From Flammeovirgaceae bacterium UBA2371 (GTDB taxonomy: Bacteria; Bacteroidota; Bacteroidia; Cytophagales; Cyclobacteriaceae): a stretch of DNA of 64,000 nt. Position 1 is the first letter of the stretch. Every line of letters starts with the position of its first letter. Location: positions 1 to 64,000 of the forward strand of contig DDTF01000045.1 in assembly GCA_002345965.1 (NCBI GenBank). Reading direction: 5' to 3'. Shown piece by piece: positions 44,162-52,219 of the stretch. Under the pieces are notes generated by a model, which had not been told where the DNA came from, did not search any database, and saw only the letters and a list, made by a program, of their open reading frames with translations. The position numbers were made by a program, and so were the translations under genes.

Positions 44162-44455
44162 TTAGTCTTTAACCTGAATAATAAACAAGTCTTCTGTTTC
44201 CTTTTTCATTAAGTACTTTTCACGGGCAAACTTCTCTAAAAGTTCCTTATTGGTCATCAACTCCTTTCGGTCTTTCTCCACTTCCACAATTTTGGATTCA
44301 TAGTATTCCTTTTCACTTTGTAAAGCACGAAGCTTGGAGCTCATATTAAATCGTGAGATCAGGTCATTGGAATCCACAAAAGTCATCCAAAGCAAAAAAA
44401 TAATACCGGTAAGAAAGTAGAAATTCTTAAAAATGGGGGGCAACTTTTTGAGCAT
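44162..44455 (-). CDS. Septum formation initiator family protein (FtsB/DivIC-like)
   Basis: Bitopic protein of 97 residues: short basic cytoplasmic start, one membrane helix (about 11-27), a periplasmic coiled coil (about 38-75) and the conserved end LLEKFAREKYLMKKETEDLFII. In the divisome FtsB/DivIC bridges FtsL and FtsQ/DivIB. It is followed by the outer-membrane protein gene. FtsL/FtsQ genes are not in the window. Confidence 0.9.
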   Translation of the reverse strand: MLKKLPPIFKNFYFLTGIIFLLWMTFVDSNDLISRFNMSSKLRALQSEKEYYESKIVEVEKDRKELMTNKELLEKFAREKYLMKKETEDLFIIQVKD

Positions 44456-44535
44456 AGTTTAAAAAATGGTTGTACGAAGATAGGGAATTCAGTGTAAATT
44501 CACACAATCCCCTATCTCACGTTACATTTTAGGAA

Positions 44536-44967
44536 TCAAATCCTAAACCATTTTTCCACTTTTACCACCTTGTCTTTACCATCAACTCTTTCAATAATGT
44601 CAAATTTCAGTCTTCCCTTTCCGTTGAACCATAATCTAAAAGGAAGCTCCAAGCCGCTTTCCAGATCAACATAGATTCCGGCACTTCCTTGGAAAAGCTG
44701 CTTCAGCTCCAGATCCTTAATAAGCTTGGCACCGAGAATATTGGGTTGATTGGGTTTATCGGAATTAACCCAAATCACATCACCTTGAAATATTGAATCA
44801 AAATGATGCATGAGAATTCGCATGGTCTGCGAATCGTTTACCCAAATACCGGTAAGACTCGCTTCCATTTCCGACTTTGAGTTTCTCAATTTGAATACAG
44901 CGACAATTGAAAATACTGCGATTGCCACTGAGAAAAATATATAAAATAAGGGGTAATACGTTTCCAT
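44536..44967 (-). CDS. Small single-helix membrane protein, paralogue 1
   Basis: Protein of 143 residues with one N-terminal helix (about 7-25) and a beta-rich domain. The stretch LTGIWVNDSQTMRILMHHF matches LSGVWKNQSDTLHIMIHEE of the next gene, and both end with a Lys/Trp segment (VEKWFRI / EEWKLVS), so the two are tandem paralogues. The GxW-xN-x2-xT core is lipocalin-like, as in DUF2147, but the family is not certain. 30 bp from its paralogue. Confidence 0.7.
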   Translation of the reverse strand: METYYPLFYIFFSVAIAVFSIVAVFKLRNSKSEMEASLTGIWVNDSQTMRILMHHFDSIFQGDVIWVNSDKPNQPNILGAKLIKDLELKQLFQGSAGIYVDLESGLELPFRLWFNGKGRLKFDIIERVDGKDKVVKVEKWFRI

Positions 44968-44997
44968 AGTTTTACTTCAATAACCTTGACTTCCTTT

Positions 44998-45402
44998 TTA
45001 CGACACTAACTTCCACTCTTCTTTTCTAACCAAGTTTTCATTCTCCAGATAGCACACTTTAAGTCTGTCTGTTCCCTTCAACTTTATTTTCAATTCAAAT
45101 TCCTCCATTGTATATGGGTCAATGTATTTTCCAATGCTCCATTGCCACATGGAATTGAGTTTCACTTTATCAATCACCATTTTTCCTATCACTATTTTAT
45201 CGTTAGATCCACGGATGTCTGCGGACACTACGTGGCCATGCAAACAGGCATTTTCCTCATGTATCATTATGTGAAGTGTATCGGATTGATTTTTCCAAAC
45301 TCCTGACAATTTCCAGGCTATGTAATCCGGTGAGCCAGGAATTCCGAAAATCATTATCGCTGATAGCGCAGCCAGGAGGACAAAAATGAGTAATAGAATC
45401 AT
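44998..45402 (-). CDS. Small single-helix membrane protein, paralogue 2
   Basis: Protein of 134 residues with an N-terminal helix (about 1-22) and the same beta-rich extracytoplasmic domain as the downstream paralogue. Function unknown. The ATG at 45402 is preferred over the TTG at 45408 that overlaps a near-consensus -7 box (AAACTTTG, minus strand), which would make the transcript practically leaderless. Heads a two-gene unit. Confidence 0.68.
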   Translation of the reverse strand: MILLLIFVLLAALSAIMIFGIPGSPDYIAWKLSGVWKNQSDTLHIMIHEENACLHGHVVSADIRGSNDKIVIGKMVIDKVKLNSMWQWSIGKYIDPYTMEEFELKIKLKGTDRLKVCYLENENLVRKEEWKLVS

Positions 45403-45485
45403 AACCAAAGTTTTAGTTCAGTGGTTATTCCAAAAAGCGTTCTAGAAACGCTTCATAAGTCCAATAAGGGCCAAAATGTGGGAAT

Positions 45486-45508
45486 AAAGGCCAAAAAAAG
45501 GCCTTTTT
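45486..45508. other. GC stem with A7 loop and T-tail, terminator-like hairpin
   Basis: Stem AAAGGCC/GGCCTTT around seven A, followed on the plus strand by five T in all. Terminator-like on the plus strand, although no gene on that strand lies upstream; it is in the leader region of the minus-strand paralogue genes. Confidence 0.45.
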
Positions 45509-45800
45509 ACTAAAAACAGATTCTCATCGGAAACACCTGTTCTATCCCATTTTGGGATGAGTTTAGCTATTATGAGACCCTATTCGAGACAATCAAATCG
45601 TACAGAACCACTTACGAAATTGCCTTCACAACCGCATTCCAATCCATTACCCAAAGTAACTGCTCTACAACATTCAATTTCGAGTTTCCAAATTTTTCAA
45701 TTGAAGATCAGTAGATGTAATGGGCACCAATTCATATTTAACCAATTGTAAAGTATTGCCTGAAGTTATGATATTAGCGGGATAGCTCAGGGCAAACCAT

Positions 45801-45808
45801 TACTTTTG
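45801..45808 (+). promoter_or_regulatory. Candidate -7 box TACTTTTG for the NTF2-like gene
   Basis: Exact TAnnTTTG match 21 bases before the ATG at 45830. It overlaps the right arm of the GGCAAA/TTTGCC inverted repeat, so the box could be occluded by a DNA-binding protein. Confidence 0.4.
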
Positions 45809-45829
45809 CCGCCAGCAATTAAAGACGAG

Positions 45830-46192
45830 ATGACCAATAACGAACTCAACAGAATAGCCCTTGATTGGTTCGAGGCATTTAATCAGCACGACCTGGAAAA
45901 ATTATTGGCTTTATATGATAATAATGCTGAACACTATAGTCCTAAACTAAAAATATACCAGCCACACACCTTGGGACTGATAAAAGGTAAAGCAGCACTT
46001 CGTGAATGGTGGCAAGACGCTTTCAATCGTTTACCTACTTTACAATACAAAGTAATTCACCTGATCGCCCATGAAAATCGTGTTTTTATGGAATACATTC
46101 GAAAGGCTGAAGGGGAAGAAGACCTTCGTGTTGGAGAGACCCTGGAAGTGAATGATGGCCTGATCATCGCTTCCAGAGTGTACCATAGTTAA
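45830..46192 (+). CDS. NTF2-like/SnoaL-like protein
   Basis: Protein of 120 residues with the alpha+beta cone of the NTF2 superfamily: LNRIALDWFEAFNQHDLEKLLALYDNNAEHYSP and GKAALREWWQDAFNRLPTLQYKV. These act as small-molecule binding or isomerase domains; ligand unknown. The ATG at 45830 is preferred to a TTG at 45806, which lies within the -7 box. Ends 7 bp from the convergent RluA-type gene. Confidence 0.85.
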   Translation: MTNNELNRIALDWFEAFNQHDLEKLLALYDNNAEHYSPKLKIYQPHTLGLIKGKAALREWWQDAFNRLPTLQYKVIHLIAHENRVFMEYIRKAEGEEDLRVGETLEVNDGLIIASRVYHS

Positions 46193-46199
46193 TATTCAC

Positions 46200-46919
46200 C
46201 TACTTTAAATCTTCCTTGCCTTTCATCAGGTAATTGAAATAGGAAGGCAGTGGCGCTTCAAAAGTCATTTTTTCTTTTGTAAACGGATGTGAAATGGTAA
46301 TGGATGAGGCATGCAGGGCCAACCTTTTTATTCCTTTTCCTTTTTCACCATATACTTTATCTCCTGCAACAGGATAGCCCATCTCGGAGAGATGCACGCG
46401 TATCTGATGCTTTCTTCCTGTATAAAGATTAATGGCCAACAGACTAAACTTGCCAGATTCCTTAATGACTTTGACGCCTGTTTCTGCAAGCTTACCAAGC
46501 TTTGGATCATCAACTGAATATACTTTGAAAGCATTGTTTTCTACCAAATAAGTGGAGATGACACCTTCTTTTTCCTCCAGTATTCCATGCACAATGGCGG
46601 TATACATTTTGGTGAAGCTTCCCCAGTTGTCTTGCAGATAGCGTTTGGCTTGTTCACTTTTTGCAAAAATCAAAACCCCTGAAGTATCTTTATCCAGACG
46701 ATGAACGATGTACACCCTATTCCTTGATTTAGGATTTCCTTTTTGTACATAATCATTTAAAATATAATGTGCTGTATTTTCTTTTTCTCCGGCACTGCTT
46801 ATTGTGAGCAGACCATTGATTTTATTTACTACCAACAAGTCTCTGTCTTCAAAGAGAATAGTCAGCCCTTTAGGTGCGTATTTTTTTGGCGGTCGCTTAA
46901 ATTCTTTTCTCTCGTGCAC
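46200..46919 (-). CDS. RluA family RNA pseudouridine synthase
   Basis: Protein of 239 residues with the RluA catalytic core: VHRLDKDTSGVLIFAKS, with catalytic Asp in HRLDKDTSG, LVVNKINGLLTI, GRKHQIRVHLSEMGYPVAGDKVYG and the C-terminal RLALHASSITISHPFT. It converts uridine to pseudouridine in rRNA or tRNA; the target position cannot be read. There is no separate S4 domain. Begins with GTG; no upstream ATG before the in-frame stop. Confidence 0.9.
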   Translation of the reverse strand: MHERKEFKRPPKKYAPKGLTILFEDRDLLVVNKINGLLTISSAGEKENTAHYILNDYVQKGNPKSRNRVYIVHRLDKDTSGVLIFAKSEQAKRYLQDNWGSFTKMYTAIVHGILEEKEGVISTYLVENNAFKVYSVDDPKLGKLAETGVKVIKESGKFSLLAINLYTGRKHQIRVHLSEMGYPVAGDKVYGEKGKGIKRLALHASSITISHPFTKEKMTFEAPLPSYFNYLMKGKEDLK

Positions 46920-46973
46920 AAGAAGTTTTTTTATCCAACAGTGAATATACCTCTTATCACTGATTCAATTATC

Positions 46974-47007
46974 AATAAAAAAGCACCCTGCATTGTGGGT
47001 GCTTTTA
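46974..47007 (-). terminator. Intrinsic terminator downstream of eno
   Basis: Stem AGCACCC/GGGTGCT (46982-46988, 46997-47003), with A-run before and T-run after on either strand. On the minus strand it ends the enolase transcript 22 bases after the stop codon. Confidence 0.88.
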
Positions 47008-47028
47008 ACGCTCATAAAGCGCAATTAC

Positions 47029-48306
47029 TTAAAACTTAATGCCAGGAAAATAGGCCATTTCGCCCAATTCCTCTTCTATGCGAAGCAATTGATTGTACTT
47101 GGCCATGCGATCAGATCGTGATGCTGACCCAGTTTTGATCTGCCCTGTATTCAATGCCACTGCCAAATCAGCTATGGTACTGTCCTCCGTTTCACCTGAG
47201 CGGTGAGACATTACACTTTTGTACTTATTTTGCTTGGCGAGATTCACCGCATTTATTGTCTCTGTAAGTGTTCCTATCTGGTTCACCTTTATCAGGATGG
47301 AATTGGCTACACCCTGATCGATTCCTTTCTGAAGAAACTCTACATTAGTCACAAATAAATCATCTCCTACCAGCTGCACCTTATCACCAATTTTATCTGT
47401 TAATTGTTTCCATCCTGCCCAGTCATTCTCATCCATACCATCTTCAATAGAAATGATCGGGTATTTTTTAGCCCACTTGGCCCAATACTCAACCATCTCG
47501 GCAGACTTCAATTTTTTACCAGAAGATTTTTTAAAATGGTATGTTTTGGACTTAGCATCATAAAATTCAGAGGAAGCAGCATCCATGGCGATGAAAATAT
47601 CCACACCTGGTTTGTAACCCGCTTTTTCAATGGCCTTCAATACCACCTCAATGGCTTCTTCATTACTTGCAATATTTGGCGCAAAGCCACCCTCATCACC
47701 CACGTTGGTAGAAAGACCCTTGTCGTGAAGTACTTTTTTCAAATGATGAAATACTTCCGTACCCATACGCAAAGCGTCTGAAAAAGTATCTGCTTTTACC
47801 GGCATTACCATAAACTCCTGAAAGTCTATGGAGTTATCGGCATGACTTCCTCCGTTCAAAATGTTCATCATCGGTACAGGAAGTGTATTGGCATTGACAC
47901 CACCAACATAACGAAACAAAGATTGTCCTGATTCCATCGCTGCTGCTCTGGCCACCGCTAAAGAAGTTCCTAAAATGGCGTTGGCACCCAGTTTACTTTT
48001 GTTTTTGGTACCATCAACTTCCAACATGATTTTATCAATCAGGTTTTGATCAGTTACATCAAAACCTACAATCTCTTCTGCAATCTTTTCATTTACATTT
48101 TGTACTGCCTTGAGAACGCCCTTACCCATGAAGCGCTTCTTATCGCCATCGCGCAATTCTACCGCCTCATGCGACCCGGTAGAGGCTCCTGATGGAACAG
48201 CAGCTCTTCCAAAAGCCCCTGACTCCGTAATTACATCAACTTCAACTGTAGGATTGCCGCGACTGTCAAGAATTTGGCGGGCGTGGATGCTTTCTATTAA
48301 GCTCAT
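47029..48306 (-). CDS. eno: Enolase
   Basis: Glycolytic 2-phosphoglycerate dehydratase of 425 residues, full length. Visible are SIESIHARQILDSRGNPTVEV, the catalytic loop GASTGSHEAVELRDGD, the acidic metal ligands around ISIEDGMDENDWAGW and LVGDDLFVTN, and SHRSGETEDSTIADLAVA. Also in RNA-degradosome-type complexes in some bacteria. 54 bp downstream of carA, probably read from the same or a nearby promoter, with its own terminator. Confidence 0.98.
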   Translation of the reverse strand: MSLIESIHARQILDSRGNPTVEVDVITESGAFGRAAVPSGASTGSHEAVELRDGDKKRFMGKGVLKAVQNVNEKIAEEIVGFDVTDQNLIDKIMLEVDGTKNKSKLGANAILGTSLAVARAAAMESGQSLFRYVGGVNANTLPVPMMNILNGGSHADNSIDFQEFMVMPVKADTFSDALRMGTEVFHHLKKVLHDKGLSTNVGDEGGFAPNIASNEEAIEVVLKAIEKAGYKPGVDIFIAMDAASSEFYDAKSKTYHFKKSSGKKLKSAEMVEYWAKWAKKYPIISIEDGMDENDWAGWKQLTDKIGDKVQLVGDDLFVTNVEFLQKGIDQGVANSILIKVNQIGTLTETINAVNLAKQNKYKSVMSHRSGETEDSTIADLAVALNTGQIKTGSASRSDRMAKYNQLLRIEEELGEMAYFPGIKF

Positions 48307-48360
48307 GAATTATATTTAAAGAATAAGATTGTTTTAAGTGTATTAGCTGTCATTATTTCA

Positions 48361-49467
48361 TCAAGAAACCTGTTTCAAAGCTGCCTTCTTAATCATCTCC
48401 ACAAAATCATCAAACAAATACCTTGAATCGTGAGGACCGGGTGATGCTTCCGGGTGGTATTGCACGGAAAATGCTTTCTTACTTTTTACCCTCAAGCCCA
48501 TAATGGTTTTGTCATTGAGGTGAACGTGAGTAACCTCTACCCCTTTGTTCTTTTCAATGTCTTTTTCACTTACAGCAAAACCATGATTTTGAGAAGTCAT
48601 CTCGCCAAGACCTGTAAGTAAATTCTTTACCGGATGATTCAGTCCGCGGTGGCCGTGATGCATCTTGTAAGTGGAGATGCCGTTGGCAAGGGCCAGCAGT
48701 TGGTGTCCAAGACAAATTCCAAAAATGGGCTTGTCAGAGTCAATCATCTCTTTTACAGTAGTGATCGCATAATCCATAGTAGCAGGGTCACCAGGGCCAT
48801 TTGAAATAAAATATCCATCTGGCTCCCATTTTTCCATTTCAGCAAACGTGGTTTTAGCTGGAAATACCTGGCAATAGCATCCGCGCGCTGCCAAGTTGGT
48901 TAAAATGCTCTTTTTGATTCCCACATCCAGCACTGCCACCTTATAAGAAGCATCAGGATTGCCTTCAAAATAAGGCTTTTTTGTGCTGACCACAGAAGCC
49001 AACTCAAGACCATCCATAGAGGGTATTTTTTTCAGCTCCTTCTTCAGTTCTTCAGGATCAAGTTCTGATGAAATAATGGCATTCATTGCTCCCTTGCTTC
49101 GGATGTGGCGCACCAACATACGGGTATCGATATCAGAAATGCCTACAACATTGTGTCGCTCCAGATAGGCTTGAAGGCTTTCTGTGGCCATTTTTCTGCT
49201 ATAATCTTCCGAGAATTCGTTGACCACCAAACCCATAATTTTAGGACTATCCGATTCCTGCTCTTCATCCATCGCCCCGTAATTACCAATGTGAGCAGTG
49301 GTATTCACTACAATTTGGCCATAATAGGAAGGATCAGTGTAGATCTCCTGATAACCCGTCATACCGGTATTGAAACAAATCTCTCCTCCAGAGGTACCTT
49401 TCTTCCCAATCGCTTTTCCTTCGATTAAAAGTCCGTCTTCTAGTAGTAAATAGGCTTTATTGCTCAT
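48361..49467 (-). CDS. carA: Carbamoyl-phosphate synthase small subunit
   Basis: Glutaminase subunit of 368 residues that supplies ammonia to CarB. The N-terminal domain opens with AYLLLEDGLLIEGKAIGKKG and ends before the class I amidotransferase domain, where GICLGHQLLALANG contains the nucleophilic Cys and VQYHPEASPGPHDSRYLFD the catalytic His/Glu. carB is not in the window. Start at the ATG 49467; the longer reading starts in the promoter area. Downstream of the rplQ terminator. Confidence 0.96.
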   Translation of the reverse strand: MSNKAYLLLEDGLLIEGKAIGKKGTSGGEICFNTGMTGYQEIYTDPSYYGQIVVNTTAHIGNYGAMDEEQESDSPKIMGLVVNEFSEDYSRKMATESLQAYLERHNVVGISDIDTRMLVRHIRSKGAMNAIISSELDPEELKKELKKIPSMDGLELASVVSTKKPYFEGNPDASYKVAVLDVGIKKSILTNLAARGCYCQVFPAKTTFAEMEKWEPDGYFISNGPGDPATMDYAITTVKEMIDSDKPIFGICLGHQLLALANGISTYKMHHGHRGLNHPVKNLLTGLGEMTSQNHGFAVSEKDIEKNKGVEVTHVHLNDKTIMGLRVKSKKAFSVQYHPEASPGPHDSRYLFDDFVEMIKKAALKQVS

Positions 49468-49484
49468 TGTGTGGTTTGGTTTGG

Positions 49485-49492
49485 CAAAAATA
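49485..49492 (-). promoter_or_regulatory. Candidate -7 box TATTTTTG for carA
   Basis: Exact TAnnTTTG match on the minus strand, 17 bases upstream of the carA ATG. No TTG at the optimal spacing. Confidence 0.4.
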
Positions 49493-49552
49493 ACCCCTTT
49501 CAAATTTGATCACGGAATTTCTCCTATAAAATTTCCTGTTCAAACCCGGGGC

Positions 49553-49590
49553 ATAAAAAAAGGGGATCAGCCGTTTTGACTGATCCCCCT
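49553..49590 (-). terminator. Terminator of the ribosomal protein supercluster
   Basis: Perfect 9-bp stem GGGGATCAG/CTGATCCCC (49562-49570, 49580-49588) with a 9-base loop and a seven-T run on the minus strand. It lies 24 bases after the rplQ stop codon, at the natural end of the alpha operon. Confidence 0.92.
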
Positions 49591-49611
49591 CTATATTTAT
49601 TGTATCGACCA

Positions 49612-50157
49612 CTATTCCGTATCCTTTTTCTTTGTGGTCTTTTTAGGTGCTTTTTTGGCGGCTTTTTTTGGGTCTTCTTTAGCCTCAGGCGCATCTGCTG
49701 CCGCTGCTACTTCAGTAGTCTCCTCTCCAGCCTTCTTTGACTTACGGCCCCTGCGTGTCTTTGCTTTCTTCTCTGCACCTTCTTTTTTGTAGATGTCATT
49801 GAAGTCTACTAATTCCATAAGGCACATTTCAGCATTGTCGCCATGGCGCACATCACCGAATTTGATAATTCTTGTGTATCCTCCTGGACGGTCAGCAATT
49901 CTAGATGCTACTTCACCAAACAAAGTAGAAACAGAGTCCTTATTTTGTAGATAAGAAAACACCACCCTGCGAGAATGGGTTGTATCTGTTTTTGATTTGG
50001 TAAGCAATGGCTCAACATACTTTCTCAAAGCTTTGGCTTTGGCTACCGTTGTAGTGATTCTTTTATTCAGAATCAGTGACGATGCCATATTTGAAAGCAG
50101 CGCTTGGCGATGGGACGCCTTACGGCCAAGGTGATTGATTTTCTTCCCGTGTCTCAT
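49612..50157 (-). CDS. rplQ: 50S ribosomal protein L17 with C-terminal extension
   Basis: L17 body of about 120 residues (MRHGKKINHLGRKASHRQALLSNM... FSYLQNKDSVSTLFGEVA, RPGGYTRIIKFGDVRHGDNAEMCLMELVDF) followed by a low-complexity Lys/Ala/Glu tail of about 55 residues (about 125-181), making 181 in total. The tail is long for L17 (usual 115-130). Starts one base before the rpoA stop. Confidence 0.97.
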   Translation of the reverse strand: MRHGKKINHLGRKASHRQALLSNMASSLILNKRITTTVAKAKALRKYVEPLLTKSKTDTTHSRRVVFSYLQNKDSVSTLFGEVASRIADRPGGYTRIIKFGDVRHGDNAEMCLMELVDFNDIYKKEGAEKKAKTRRGRKSKKAGEETTEVAAAADAPEAKEDPKKAAKKAPKKTTKKKDTE

Positions 50158-51146
50158 TAGTCCTCTTCTAATTTATATTTTGAAAGATCCATACCGAATG
50201 TAAGGTTCTTTTCTGCTACCAGCTGCTCTAATTCAGCCAGTGATTTTTTTCCGAAATTTCTAAATTTCATCATGTCGGATATCTCCAACCTTACCAGGTC
50301 TCCCAGTGACTTTACATCAGCTGCTTTTAAGCAATTGTAAGCACGCACTGATAGGTCCAGATCATGCAAAGCTGTTTTCAACAACTTTCTCATGTGAAGC
50401 ATTTCTTCATCCACCTGCTCAATTTCACTATCCTTACCAGTTTCCAACTCAATAGACTTGTCAGAAAACAAGCGGAAGTGTTGAATCAAAATAAATGCTG
50501 CTCCTTCCAATGCTTTCTCAGGGTGGATAGAACCATCCGTTTCAATGTCGATTACCAGCTTCTCGTAGTCAGTCTTCTGCTCTACGCGGGTATTTTCAAC
50601 ACTGTATTTTACATTTTTCACTGGAGTGAAAATGGCATCGATGGGAATAAATCCAAACAATTGTTCTGTGGGCTTATTCTCTTCAGCCGGCAGGTATCCG
50701 CGTCCTTTTTCTATGGTCAGTTCAATTTCAAATTGAGCTGACTCATCCAAGTTACAGATCACGTGATTAGGATTCAACACATCAAAACCTGACGTGAATT
50801 TGGCAATATCACCGGCAGTAAACTGCTTTTGCTTCTTGATGTTTACTGTAATCTTGCTTTCGAAATTATCAGAATTCTTTTTCAGGCGCACCTGCTTCAG
50901 GTTCAAAATAATCTCAGACACATCTTCCACCACGCCTTCTATTGTAGAGAATTCATGCAACACACCAGGAACTTTTATACCTGTAATGGCATATCCTTCC
51001 AAAGAGGAAAGAAGTATTCTTCTCAATGCATTACCAATCGTTACTCCGTATCCTCTTTCCAGTGGTTTAAATGTGAAAAGACCGCGGAAATCATCGGACT
51101 TTTCCATTACAACCTTTTCTGGCATTTGAAATGCTAATATTGACAT
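50157..51146 (-). CDS. rpoA: RNA polymerase alpha subunit
   Basis: Subunit of 329 residues that nucleates polymerase assembly. The N-terminal domain contains GLFTFKPLERGYGVTIGNALRRILLSSLEG and DVSEIILNLKQ; the C-terminal alpha-CTD (about 245-325) carries DLDLSVRAYNCLKAADVKSLGDLV and FRNFGKKSLAELEQLV, which bind UP elements and activators. Located between rpsD and rplQ in the normal alpha-operon order. Confidence 0.98.
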   Translation of the reverse strand: MSILAFQMPEKVVMEKSDDFRGLFTFKPLERGYGVTIGNALRRILLSSLEGYAITGIKVPGVLHEFSTIEGVVEDVSEIILNLKQVRLKKNSDNFESKITVNIKKQKQFTAGDIAKFTSGFDVLNPNHVICNLDESAQFEIELTIEKGRGYLPAEENKPTEQLFGFIPIDAIFTPVKNVKYSVENTRVEQKTDYEKLVIDIETDGSIHPEKALEGAAFILIQHFRLFSDKSIELETGKDSEIEQVDEEMLHMRKLLKTALHDLDLSVRAYNCLKAADVKSLGDLVRLEISDMMKFRNFGKKSLAELEQLVAEKNLTFGMDLSKYKLEED

Positions 51147-51171
51147 AGGTAATTTAATTTAATGTTAAATG

Positions 51172-51777
51172 TTACTTGGAGTACAATTCGACAATCAACT
51201 GTTCATTGATGTTTTCAGGAATATCCTCGCGAGGCGGCAGTGTAATTAATTTACCTACCATATCTCCGCCATCCCACTCCAACCAACTGTGTCTTTTTGG
51301 TGATTGCGAAGCCAAGCTCTCGGTAATTGACTCCAAAGATTTAGACTTTTCTCTTACCTCAACAGTTTCACCTGGTCGAAGTGTATAAGAAGGAATATTT
51401 ACCACTTCACCATTTACAAGAATGTGCTTATGCACCACCAATTGACGAGCGGCTCTACGTGTAGAGGCAATTCCCAAACGGTAGACTGTATTATCCAATC
51501 TTGACTCCAACATCTGAAGCAAAACTTCACCAGTTACACCTTTTTTACGAGATGCTTTATCAAAAATATTCTCAAACTGTCTTTCCAAAACGCCATAGAT
51601 AAACTTGGCCTTTTGTTTTTCAGCAAGCTGCACAGCGTACTCAGACTGTTTGCGTCTCTTACCCTTTCCGTGTTGTCCGGGAGGATAGTTTTTCTTTTGA
51701 AGGGCTTTGCTATCGCCCAGAATAGGTTCATTGAACCTTCTTGAAATTTTTGTTTTAGGACCTGTATATCTTGCCAT
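51172..51777 (-). CDS. rpsD: 30S ribosomal protein S4
   Basis: S4 of 201 residues, initiating 16S rRNA binding protein of the small subunit. Present are YTGPKTKISRRFNEPILGDSKA, the KGKRRKQSEYAVQL basic segment and the S4 RNA-binding domain (RLDNTVYRLGIASTRRAARQLVVHKHILVNGEVVNIPSY). No zinc-binding cysteines in the N-terminal part. S4 represses the alpha operon in enterobacteria; no such site was recognised here. Confidence 0.98.
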   Translation of the reverse strand: MARYTGPKTKISRRFNEPILGDSKALQKKNYPPGQHGKGKRRKQSEYAVQLAEKQKAKFIYGVLERQFENIFDKASRKKGVTGEVLLQMLESRLDNTVYRLGIASTRRAARQLVVHKHILVNGEVVNIPSYTLRPGETVEVREKSKSLESITESLASQSPKRHSWLEWDGGDMVGKLITLPPREDIPENINEQLIVELYSK

Positions 51778-51799
51778 GGCTAGATTTATGCGCTATTAA

Positions 51800-52198
51800 T
51801 TAAACTCTTCTTTTCTTTGGAGGACGGCAGCCATTGTGCGGCAATGGGGTGACATCGCGAATGGTTGAAATCTCAATACCTACACCTTGCAATGTACGGA
51901 TAGCTGACTCACGACCAGAACCGGGACCTTTTACAAACACCTCGGCTTTGCGCATTCCCAATTCATAAGCTTTGCTTCCGCACTCCTGTGCCGCAGTTTG
52001 TGCCGCATAAGGAGTGTTCTTTTTGGATCCTTTAAAGCCCATCTTACCAGCTGACGCCCAGGATACAACCTGCCCTGCCATATTGGTAATGGAAATGATG
52101 ATGTTGTTGAACGTAGCCTGGATGTGTATCTGACCCGTAGGTTCTACTGTTACAACCCGCTTTTTACTTTTATCTTTTTTCTTTTCTGCCTGAGCCAT
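51800..52198 (-). CDS. rpsK: 30S ribosomal protein S11
   Basis: S11 of 132 residues: IHIQATFNNIIISITNMAGQVVSWASAGKMGFKGSKKNTPYAAQ, KAEVFVKGPGSGRESAIRTL and the C-terminal PHNGCRPPKKRRV. It forms part of the platform near the 3' end of 16S rRNA. Downstream of rpsM by 21 bp. Confidence 0.98.
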   Translation of the reverse strand: MAQAEKKKDKSKKRVVTVEPTGQIHIQATFNNIIISITNMAGQVVSWASAGKMGFKGSKKNTPYAAQTAAQECGSKAYELGMRKAEVFVKGPGSGRESAIRTLQGVGIEISTIRDVTPLPHNGCRPPKKRRV

Positions 52199-52219
52199 CT
52201 GAAAAGTGTTTACTGATTA

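Larger units (their letters stand above)
45403..45829. other. About 425 bp without a confident gene: hairpins and a promoter
   Basis: Holds several inverted repeats: AGCGTT/AACGCT (45436-45452), AAAGGCC/GGCCTTT with an A7 loop (45486-45506, then T5), ATCCCA/TGGGAT (45544-45558) and GGCAAA/TTTGCC (45791-45810). A 14-base stretch like the 5' end of a tRNA lies at 45777-45790, and a -7 box at 45801-45808. A 64-codon plus-strand frame at 45557-45751 has no protein-like features. Confidence 0.6.

Noticed and set aside
45557..45751. 64-codon plus-strand open frame
   Set aside because: Ser/Pro/Gln-rich random-looking translation without family signature, in a hairpin-rich gap.
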